DNA of 64,000 nucleotides from an uncultured Bacilli bacterium (lineage in GTDB: Bacteria > Bacillota_I > Bacilli_A > RF39 > UBA660): positions 372,001 to 436,000 of the forward strand of contig CAJUTK010000001.1 of assembly GCA_910589375.1 (NCBI GenBank), written 5' to 3'. Below are positions 27,311 to 34,650 of this stretch, piece after piece (positions within the stretch are counted from its first letter, which is position 1; each line of letters opens with the position of its first letter). Below the pieces are notes generated by a model. That model searched no databases, had not been told where the DNA came from, and saw only the letters and a program-made list of their open reading frames with translations. A program made the translations under genes and the position numbers.

Positions 27311-28243
27311 GGTGGTGATGGTGCGGAAGTAATCTACGCCTTACGCAACAGCCCAACTCTTTCCAATCTAGTCTTAACAGAACTAGGTAAGCAAGGCCAA
27401 AATATTCGTAAGGCTTATCAACGTAAACTAACATCTAATCCATCAAAAGATTATTACTTCATGCATAGAAATACTGGTGACACAGAAAGTATTATTGTAG
27501 AATATGGATTTCTAGATAGTACTAAAGATGATGTATCACAAATAAAAAATAACTGGAAGAACTATGCAGAAGCAGTAGTGCAGGCAGTTTTACAATATAT
27601 AGGTTATACTGGTGGAAATGTTAATAAAGATAATATATATACGGTAAAAAAAGGAGATACGCTATATGGTATTTCTAGAAGATTTGGTATTCCAGTGTCA
27701 GAAATAAAACAAATTAATAATTTAACAAGTGATATTTTATCGGTAGGTCAAGAACTCTATTTAACTAATACTCCAGTTGAGGGAGATACCTATACAGTAA
27801 AACCTGGAGACACTTTATATGGCATAGCATCTAAATATAATATGTCAGTAGATGATTTAAAGGCATTAAATGGGCTTTCTAGCAATCTTTTATCAGTAGG
27901 ACAGGTATTATTAGTCAAGAAAGAAAATAACGTTCCTATGGGGGAATATGTAGTAAAAAGAGGGGATACCTTATATGGTATAGCAGAACAGTTAGGAACT
28001 ACAGTAGATGAATTAAAGCGGTTAAATAATCTTACTAGTAATATATTGTCAATTGGTCAAGTATTACTTACTAATAGTAGTGGTATTACTGGGGAAGTAG
28101 TAGAAAATACCTATACTGTTAAAGCAGGGGATACTTTATATAGCATTGCTAAAAAGTATGGTATATCTGTAGATACTTTAAAACAAATGAATGGCTTAAC
28201 CAACAATCTTTTAAGTATTGGTCAAACCATTATTGTTCCATAA
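27299..28243 (+). pseudogene. 3' part of N-acetylmuramoyl-L-alanine amidase with four LysM domains, split by the ICE
   Basis: The frame opens at NPRGGDGAEVIYALR, which is the middle of an Amidase_3 domain. It continues through its C-terminal catalytic Glu region (ESIIVEYGFLD) and then four LysM repeats of about 45 residues, each with a YTVKxGDTLYxIA-like start. The N-terminal half with the first zinc His and Glu is missing to the left. An internal ATG at 27461 could still yield a LysM protein without a working amidase. The original enzyme cleaves peptidoglycan stem peptides from muramic acid. Confidence 0.9.
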
Positions 28244-28245
28244 AA

Positions 28246-28276
28246 AAATATTCTGAGATTTCAGAATATTTTTTAG
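28246..28276. terminator. Bidirectional terminator
   Basis: AATATTCTGA (28247-28256), loop GATT, TCAGAATATT (28261-28270), flanked by A and T runs. It serves the amidase gene and the convergent gene. Confidence 0.8.
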
Positions 28277-28686
28277 ATTCCAAGCATTAATGGAAAAACT
28301 ATTAATACTGCGATAATTAAAACAGCAAAGAAGATAACGATAAATAAAATATTTTGACGTCCTTCTTGTTTTTCTTTTTGGGTTTCAGTGGCCATCGTAT
28401 GAATTAATGGTTCTTCTACTTTAGGTTTTAAATCATCTGGTAGATCATCTTCTAAAGCAGTAGTATCAAATGTTGGAACAATGTCTTTTACAACTGGAGC
28501 AGGCTCTACTTGTTGTTCATTTCCAAGTACAATTGGAGTTTCTTCCATTACTGGATTTGCTTGTACAGCTTGTTGTTCTGGTTGTGGTTGAATATTTTCC
28601 TGTGCATTTTGATATAACTGATTATAGTCAAAGGTAATATTGTCGCCATTACCTTCAGGTACATTTAAATCTTTATTTTCTTCCAT
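28273..28686 (-). CDS. C-terminally anchored membrane protein, unknown
   Basis: This 137-residue protein has about 105 acidic, Pro/Gln-rich, probably disordered residues and then a single hydrophobic C-terminal helix (ILFIVIFFAVLIIAVLIV). The body would be cytoplasmic. It is in tandem with another C-terminally anchored protein 18 bases upstream, so they are probably an operon and may act together at the membrane. No family recognised. Confidence 0.65.
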   Translation of the reverse strand: MEENKDLNVPEGNGDNITFDYNQLYQNAQENIQPQPEQQAVQANPVMEETPIVLGNEQQVEPAPVVKDIVPTFDTTALEDDLPDDLKPKVEEPLIHTMATETQKEKQEGRQNILFIVIFFAVLIIAVLIVFPLMLGI

Positions 28687-28704
28687 ATCCTTTGTTCCTT
28701 TCTT

Positions 28705-29571
28705 TTATGGCAATATTGCTTTTGCATAAGTACTTAGGAATAAGAATCCTAAGAACATACCTACTATGAACGCTAAAATAAGGGCATCAGAGAAACCTGC
28801 TTGTTGAAACATTTTTAATGTATGTACTTTAGGCTTTTCTAAAGTGTTTTCTGCTTGTTCTTCCTTAGGTTCTTCACTAATAGATTCTGTACTATATACT
28901 CCTAATCCAGTTTCTCTTTCTTCAATAGTATGAATGTTTCCATCTTGCATGATAAGTCCATTTTGTAAATCTACTTGAATAGGATCTTGAACATTTGCTT
29001 GATATTGTGTAGCAACAAATAAATTTTTATTTTCTTGTTGAGTTAGATTATCCTTAGAAATAGAAGATAAATTGTTAAATCCTATCTCAGGCTTTACTTC
29101 TTGTTGCATATAGCTCATCATAGCATCTGTATTATTTGCTCCGCCAACTTGAAATTGCTTATGTTCTGCTTGTAATTCTTCTAATTGACTTCCCATAGGC
29201 TTTCCACTGTAAGAGTTATCTAAAACCATAGTTCCATTAGCAGTCTCATAAGTAGTAATTTCTTTTCCGTTAGCGTTTACAGTATCTAATTTATCTAAAG
29301 CAATTTGTTTTCTTTCGGCAACTTCTTTTCTCATGTATTCTAGAATTTCTAAGTATTCTTGATCTGTAATCTGATATCCCCATACTCTTCTTAGTGTGTT
29401 ATTTAACTTTGTATGATTTTGAAAAGTAGTTAAATCAGGATTATCAGAAATAAAGTCTTCTAGGTCAGTATAAATTCCAGAAGAAATAAATTGCTCAATT
29501 TTATTTTGAATCGTTTTAAGGGCTAAATTCTTCCCATCTAATCGAAGCTTACTAAAAATATCTTTTTCCAT
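28705..29571 (-). CDS. C-terminally anchored membrane protein, unknown
   Basis: This 288-residue protein starts at ATG 29571, chosen for the GGGGAAAG just upstream; in-frame ATGs further up have no ribosome binding site. The first 90 residues look like a small helical domain, followed by a Gln/Asn-rich linker and a C-terminal membrane helix (ALILAFIVGMFLGFLFL). The pairing with the next gene and matching topology suggest a two-component membrane-tethered complex. Confidence 0.6.
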   Translation of the reverse strand: MEKDIFSKLRLDGKNLALKTIQNKIEQFISSGIYTDLEDFISDNPDLTTFQNHTKLNNTLRRVWGYQITDQEYLEILEYMRKEVAERKQIALDKLDTVNANGKEITTYETANGTMVLDNSYSGKPMGSQLEELQAEHKQFQVGGANNTDAMMSYMQQEVKPEIGFNNLSSISKDNLTQQENKNLFVATQYQANVQDPIQVDLQNGLIMQDGNIHTIEERETGLGVYSTESISEEPKEEQAENTLEKPKVHTLKMFQQAGFSDALILAFIVGMFLGFLFLSTYAKAILP

Positions 29572-29753
29572 ATGCTTTCCCCAATTCTTTCTACTCATAA
29601 TTATAACATAAAAAAAGAGAAATAGATAAAACATTTCAACATTTTATTGACAAAAATAATGTTACTTTAGAATAATATTACTTTTTTGTAATGTAAGATA
29701 TAAATATTTATAAAATTAGAAATGAGTGATATAATGAAGTAGGTGGTAATAGT

Positions 29754-30413
29754 ATGAAAGAAAAGTGGAAGCTAATGATTCAGAAAAACTATTTTCCTGC
29801 TTTAGTATCTCTAGCAGTTGTTATTTATCAGGCTATATGTTACTTTTTAGCGAAGTTTACTCCATTTGCTGCTCATGTAGTAGGTGGAGAAATTGATAAT
29901 GCCATTCCTTTTTTACCTATTTTTATTATTCCTTATGTTCTATGGTATTTATTTTTAATTGTTGTTCCTTGTATGCTCTATCAAGAAAATAAAGAAAACT
30001 TCTACTGGTATTTAGTAACTAATTTTCTAGTGGATACTATAGCAACTATCATTTTTATTTTTTATCCTACTTTATTAATTCGCCCAGAAATACACGTTGA
30101 CAACATTTTTACTTGGCTTGTGAGTCTCATTTATTGGGGAGATACACCAGCCTTAAACTGTTTTCCAAGTATTCACTGCGCAAGTTGCTTTATAGCAATA
30201 TTTATTATGATAAAAGGTAATAAAATAAAAAAAGAATATAGGTTTACGACAAGTATATTTGCTATCCTTATTATTGCTTCAACCCTATTTATCAAACAAC
30301 ATGTAGTAGTAGATGTAGTAGGAGCATTTATTCTAGCGATTGCTACAGTACTACTGGTTAAAATTACTTCCATTCATACTTTTGTTCAAAAAAAATTAGA
30401 AAGAAAAAGATAA
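29754..30413 (+). CDS. PAP2-superfamily membrane phosphatase
   Basis: This 219-residue polytopic protein has about six membrane helices. It carries the PAP2 motif PSIHCA near residue 137 and the KQHVVVDVVGA motif near residue 181, with catalytic-type His in both. The usual first KxxxxxxRP motif is not obvious. It probably dephosphorylates lipid phosphates or makes inositol phosphoceramide-like lipids. GTAGGTGG ribosome binding site. Confidence 0.85.
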   Translation: MKEKWKLMIQKNYFPALVSLAVVIYQAICYFLAKFTPFAAHVVGGEIDNAIPFLPIFIIPYVLWYLFLIVVPCMLYQENKENFYWYLVTNFLVDTIATIIFIFYPTLLIRPEIHVDNIFTWLVSLIYWGDTPALNCFPSIHCASCFIAIFIMIKGNKIKKEYRFTTSIFAILIIASTLFIKQHVVVDVVGAFILAIATVLLVKITSIHTFVQKKLERKR

Positions 30414-30441
30414 ATACTTTTTCTTTTTTGTATTTATCTTT
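30406..30441. terminator. Bidirectional terminator
   Basis: AAAGATAAATAC (30406-30417) pairs perfectly with GTATTTATCTTT (30430-30441) around a T-rich loop, between convergent genes. Confidence 0.7.
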
Positions 30442-30928
30442 ATCCTTTTACAATCTTTTCAATAATTGGTTGATTTTCTTTTCTAACAGTTCCATTACCA
30501 TCTTCAACCTTAGTAGATTTACAGATAGCATCTACTATTTCCATGCCACTAGTAACATGACCAAATCCTGCATATTGTCCATCCAAGAATTTACTATCTT
30601 CATGAACAATAAAGAATTGAGAACTAGCACTATCCATCATTTGAGATCTAGCCATAGAAATAACTCCTCTTACATGTGAGATAGAATTATTTATCCCATT
30701 AGCGCTAAATTCTCCCTTTATTTTATTAGGACTTCCACCAGTACCATTTCCAAGAGGATCCCCCCCTTGAATCATAAAACCATCAATAATTCTATGAAAT
30801 GTTAATCCATCATAAAAATGATTATCTACAAGTGATAAGAAATTTTCCACTGTAATTGGAGCTTGTGTAGCATCTAGTTCTACCTCAATAGTCCCATAAT
30901 TCTTAACTATAATTTGAACTTTTTCCAT
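30440..30928 (-). CDS. Cyclophilin-type peptidyl-prolyl isomerase
   Basis: This 162-residue protein is a complete single-domain cyclophilin. FHRIIDGFMIQGGDP near residue 40 contains the catalytic Arg, and SQFFIVHEDSKFLDGQYAGFG is the family's ligand-site region. It catalyses proline isomerisation during protein folding. There is no signal peptide, so it acts in the cytoplasm. Confidence 0.95.
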   Translation of the reverse strand: MEKVQIIVKNYGTIEVELDATQAPITVENFLSLVDNHFYDGLTFHRIIDGFMIQGGDPLGNGTGGSPNKIKGEFSANGINNSISHVRGVISMARSQMMDSASSQFFIVHEDSKFLDGQYAGFGHVTSGMEIVDAICKSTKVEDGNGTVRKENQPIIEKIVKG

Positions 30929-30987
30929 TCTATACCTTCTTTCGTTATAATAATTATATCATATCTAGGTAGGAATGATTAGTGCTA

Positions 30988-31686
30988 TTATTTGTAAATC
31001 CCTTTTTTATCATATTTTAATTTTTCTTTTATTTGTGCTATAAATGGTCGCATTCTTTTATATGCTTTTTCACTTAGTTCAAGTTCATATGTTATTCCTT
31101 TTCTTTGTTCGGCGATTAAATGTATAGCATTCCTATAACTATATATTTCAACGATATCATCAGCAAGATTAACAATTCTTCCATTAGAAGTTTTAATGTT
31201 ATGAATTAATCCCAACTTCTCAGCTGTTTTACATTTATCATCAAATCGAACTTGAGTCTCATCCTTTTTTCTTTCTTGTATATGATAAGGAATGATAGTG
31301 TCACCATTATGAATAAGTTCTTTATTAAGTTTATTTAATTTATCCGCCGGAATACTAATTTTAGCGGGACATTCATGATATTGTAAATCATGAAATTCTT
31401 TTGTGTCTGAATAATAAGTATATAAAATATAGTGGATTATAGCTTCATAGATAGTAGCATAAGCAAATATTTGATGTCTTATTTGAAAAATTAAATTTTC
31501 ATCTTTGGCTTCTAAGCCCTCATATAACTTATAAGCAAATCTAATTCCTTTGAATTCTTCAATAATTCTTTTTTTTAGATTAATATCTTCGATAAAATCA
31601 ATCTCATTTTCGTACCATTGAGCGTCTGGTAAATAGTTGTTACAGTATTTATAAATTTCCAATTTGATATTATTTGTTAATGGCAT
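30988..31686 (-). CDS. Hypothetical protein, possibly HEPN-like
   Basis: This 232-residue helical protein starts at ATG 31686 after AGGAGG. The segment YRNAIHLIAEQRKG near residue 190 and the long paired helices around IRHQIFAYATIYEAIIHYIL resemble HEPN-fold proteins found in stress and phage defence. The exact Rx4-6H motif is not met (it is R-x3-H). Treat the fold as a suggestion. Confidence 0.5.
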   Translation of the reverse strand: MPLTNNIKLEIYKYCNNYLPDAQWYENEIDFIEDINLKKRIIEEFKGIRFAYKLYEGLEAKDENLIFQIRHQIFAYATIYEAIIHYILYTYYSDTKEFHDLQYHECPAKISIPADKLNKLNKELIHNGDTIIPYHIQERKKDETQVRFDDKCKTAEKLGLIHNIKTSNGRIVNLADDIVEIYSYRNAIHLIAEQRKGITYELELSEKAYKRMRPFIAQIKEKLKYDKKGIYK

Positions 31687-31751
31687 AACTCCTCCTAAAA
31701 TCAATACATTTAAATTATACCTTATTAAATGTAAAAAAGCTAGGATAGTTT

Positions 31752-32867
31752 CTAGTGAAAGTTTTTATAAGATAACAATACAACATTTTCCACATGATAC
31801 GTGTTTGGGAACATATCAAATGGGGTTATTTCTAAAATATTATATTTTTCTTTTAAAATATTTAAATCTCTAACTAAAGTCATTGGATCACAAGAAACAT
31901 ATACTATTTTTTCAGGTTCTAAACTTAGAATAATATCAATAGTTTCTTTATTTAGCCCAGATCTTGGGGGATCAATGATGATACTAGTAGGTTTTTCTTT
32001 TAGTTTCTTAGTTTCAACACCTGCATCTCCGCAAATAAATTCAATGTTAGAAATATCGTTTATTTTAGCGTTTTCTTTAGCATCTAAAACAGCTTCTTTG
32101 CACTTTTCAATTCCAATTACTTTTCTAACGTCTCTACTTACAAATATACCAATTGTGCCAGTACCGCAATATAAATCAAGTACTGTATCTTCCTTAGTAG
32201 GATGCAGGTATTCTTTTACTTTTCCATAAAGTAGTGGGGTAACAGAATCATTAATTTGGAAGAAAGAAGGAAGAGATACTAGAAAATTGAAATCCACAAT
32301 TGTGTGCATAACTTTTTTTTCTTCCTCATAAGTAATTTCTTTTTGATTACTTCTTACAATTACTTTTCCTTGATTTGTTGGCAAATTTTTTATATTTTCA
32401 TTAATTTTTTCATCTAGTAATAGACAATTATCAATAGGAATGAAGTGATAACTTTCTTCTTCGAAGTATCCTAACTTATGATTTTCATTTTGGAAAGTTG
32501 CTTTATTACGATAGTGAAATGGATTAGGACTTGCAACAATATCCTTTAATGTAACACTTTCTAATCCATATCGATTTAATATGTTTCTCATTTTATTTTG
32601 TTTATAATCTAGCTGTTTTAAATAGGGCATATGAAGGAGTTGGCATCCGCCACATTTAGGGTAGTAAGGACAATTATTTTCTATTCTATCCTCACTTTTC
32701 TTTAGGAAGCGAACTACTTTTCCTTCCATGAATTTCTTTTTAGCTTTTGTAATTTCTACTTCGACTATTTCACCTGGAATTGTATTAGGAATAAAGATAA
32801 TCTTATTATTGATTCTTCCAATTCCTCTTCCTTGGTGATCTAAGTCTGTAATTGTAACTTCCTTCAT
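31752..32867 (-). CDS. 23S rRNA (uracil-5-)-methyltransferase, RlmD/RumA family
   Basis: This 371-residue protein has an N-terminal TRAM domain and iron-sulphur cysteines in CPYYPKCGGC near residue 65. The SAM motif DLYCGTGTIG is near residue 230, IIDPPRSGL near residue 295, and the catalytic VSCDP near residue 325. It makes 5-methyluridine in 23S rRNA; a Bacilli-type enzyme may modify two sites (RlmCD). Slightly shorter than usual but with all motifs present. Confidence 0.92.
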   Translation of the reverse strand: MKEVTITDLDHQGRGIGRINNKIIFIPNTIPGEIVEVEITKAKKKFMEGKVVRFLKKSEDRIENNCPYYPKCGGCQLLHMPYLKQLDYKQNKMRNILNRYGLESVTLKDIVASPNPFHYRNKATFQNENHKLGYFEEESYHFIPIDNCLLLDEKINENIKNLPTNQGKVIVRSNQKEITYEEEKKVMHTIVDFNFLVSLPSFFQINDSVTPLLYGKVKEYLHPTKEDTVLDLYCGTGTIGIFVSRDVRKVIGIEKCKEAVLDAKENAKINDISNIEFICGDAGVETKKLKEKPTSIIIDPPRSGLNKETIDIILSLEPEKIVYVSCDPMTLVRDLNILKEKYNILEITPFDMFPNTYHVENVVLLSYKNFH

Positions 32868-32896
32868 AATACCGCCTCGAAAGTATTATATCACAC

Positions 32897-33517
32897 CTAG
32901 GAAATTGTGCCTATTAGTTTTAGAAAATTGTAACTAATTGTGCTTATTTTTTCATTATTGCTGTTTATTTCTCTTTTTAATTCTTTTTCCATTTCTTCTT
33001 TTTCCTTTTTCACTTCCCCAAAACATTCAAAGTATAAATAGATAATTTCATTTTCTTTCATCTGGGAGAAGTTTTCAAGCAAGAACTTTTTTCTTTCTAT
33101 TTCAGTTCTAGTAGCTAAAATTGGTTCATTTTTTCCTAACTCTATTAAAGTTAAAGGTAAAAAGTCAATTTTATGAACATTTCTTAAAATCATACTTTCT
33201 TCCTCTAATAATAGGCAAGACTTTTTAATGATTTTACCACTACTATTTAGTAAAACTGCAATAATATCTTGGTTATTTGTAAAGAGTACTGCTGAAATTT
33301 TTCTTTTCTTTTTAAAAATTTCAGTTTTATTTTTAATAAGCTCAAAAGAAGTTTCATCTATTTTGTTTTCATGGATTATCATTTTTTGAAAAACATCATT
33401 TTTCACTTCAAAGATAGGAATCTTTTTTATGTGCATAATTTTATCTTTTTTATTCCACTCATAAAAGTCATAATAAATTGTTTGAAAATTTACATAGATA
33501 TCATAAACAAATGTCAT
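32897..33517 (-). CDS. Conserved hypothetical protein
   Basis: This 206-residue protein starts at ATG 33517 after AGGAGG. It looks like an alpha/beta cytoplasmic protein with a Lys/Glu-rich C-terminal coil (KKEKEEMEKELKREI). It overlaps the small membrane protein gene upstream by 4 bases. Similar short Firmicute proteins are uncharacterised; I give no function. Confidence 0.6.
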   Translation of the reverse strand: MTFVYDIYVNFQTIYYDFYEWNKKDKIMHIKKIPIFEVKNDVFQKMIIHENKIDETSFELIKNKTEIFKKKRKISAVLFTNNQDIIAVLLNSSGKIIKKSCLLLEEESMILRNVHKIDFLPLTLIELGKNEPILATRTEIERKKFLLENFSQMKENEIIYLYFECFGEVKKEKEEMEKELKREINSNNEKISTISYNFLKLIGTIS

Positions 33518-33720
33518 TTTTTTCCTCCTAAAAAAATGTATATGAAAAGAAATAGTGCTCCCAAAGGAAAACACCAACAAAAAACGTCGTTACTAATAAA
33601 ATGGATATATTGATGGAAATTATACCCAACAGAAAATAAATTCAAAAAGCAAATGATCGTTATTATTCCAGTTAGAGTAAGAATGATACCAGAAAATAGA
33701 AGAAGTGATCGTAATAACAT
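33514..33720 (-). CDS. Small two-helix membrane protein
   Basis: This 68-residue protein has two hydrophobic helices (about residues 3-28 and 45-63). AGGTGATTT lies upstream of ATG 33720. It is translationally coupled (4-base overlap) to the conserved hypothetical gene, which suggests they form a functional pair. Confidence 0.6.
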   Translation of the reverse strand: MLLRSLLLFSGIILTLTGIITIICFLNLFSVGYNFHQYIHFISNDVFCWCFPLGALFLFIYIFLGGKK

Positions 33721-33806
33721 GAAATCACCTAATTTATTTTATTAAACTAATTCTCTTTTTATTTATTAATTGTAGAAAATAAGATATAATGTATTAGGTG
33801 ATGAAA

Positions 33807-34622
33807 ATGGATTTTATAGAAATGTTAAAATATATTTTACTGGGATTTGTTCAAGGATTTACTGAGACAATTCCTGTTTCTTCTAGTGGACACTTGATGA
33901 TTGTAAAATCACTTATGGATTTAAAAATAGACTTTGATACTTTGGCAATTATTACTAATTTTGGAAGCTTAATAGCCATTATTATTTTATTTAGAAAAGA
34001 TATTATTAGTTTAATTAAAAGCTTCTTTGGCTATTTAGCAACTAAGAAAGAAGAATATAAAAGTGAATATAAGTATTGTTGGCTAATTGTACTTGGATGT
34101 ATTCCAGCTGGTTTAATGGGATTAGTTGTTAGTAAGTTAGATTTATTTGCTAAAATAGAAAATAATATTAAAATTGTTGGTATTTCTCTATTGATAACTG
34201 CATTTCTTCTATTTTTAATCCGTAATTTTAAAGGACATAAGGATGATTCTGAGATTACTCCTAAAAATGCTTTAGTAGTAGGTTTCTTCCAAATATTAGG
34301 TTTATTTCCAGGAATTAGTAGAAGTGGTTCAACTATAGTAGGTGGAATGACACAACAAATGAAAAGAGATACTGCTTTTAAATATTCTTTTATGCTATAT
34401 ATTCCTATGAGTTTAGCAGCTATGCTTTTAGAAGTAGGGGATTTATTAGATGCTTCTATTAATACAGTGACTTGGATTTATTATGGTGTTGCTATGTTAG
34501 TTGCAGCTGTAGTAACATTCTTAGTAACAAAATGGTTTAGAAATATTGTAAATAATGGAAAATTAATTTATTTTACAATTTACTGCTCTATTGTTGGAAT
34601 ACTTGTTATTTTATTTTTATAA
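33807..34622 (+). CDS. uppP: Undecaprenyl-diphosphatase
   Basis: This 271-residue polytopic BacA/UppP-family enzyme has the catalytic motifs ETIPVSSSGH near residue 20 and PGISRSGST near residue 165. It recycles the cell-wall lipid carrier by removing a phosphate from undecaprenyl diphosphate at the membrane, and can confer bacitracin tolerance. ATG 33807 follows AGGTGA. Ends at a strong bidirectional terminator. Confidence 0.96.
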   Translation: MDFIEMLKYILLGFVQGFTETIPVSSSGHLMIVKSLMDLKIDFDTLAIITNFGSLIAIIILFRKDIISLIKSFFGYLATKKEEYKSEYKYCWLIVLGCIPAGLMGLVVSKLDLFAKIENNIKIVGISLLITAFLLFLIRNFKGHKDDSEITPKNALVVGFFQILGLFPGISRSGSTIVGGMTQQMKRDTAFKYSFMLYIPMSLAAMLLEVGDLLDASINTVTWIYYGVAMLVAAVVTFLVTKWFRNIVNNGKLIYFTIYCSIVGILVILFL

Positions 34623-34650
34623 AAAAGCTCGATATTAATCGAGCTTTTTT
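34622..34650. terminator. Bidirectional terminator
   Basis: AAAAAGCTCGAT (34622-34633) pairs with ATCGAGCTTTTT (34638-34649), between the convergent uppP and Ig-like protein genes. Confidence 0.9.

Noticed and set aside
31801..32229. Plus-strand frame inside the rRNA methyltransferase gene
   Set aside because: Antisense shadow of the conserved SAM-binding region; no independent signals.
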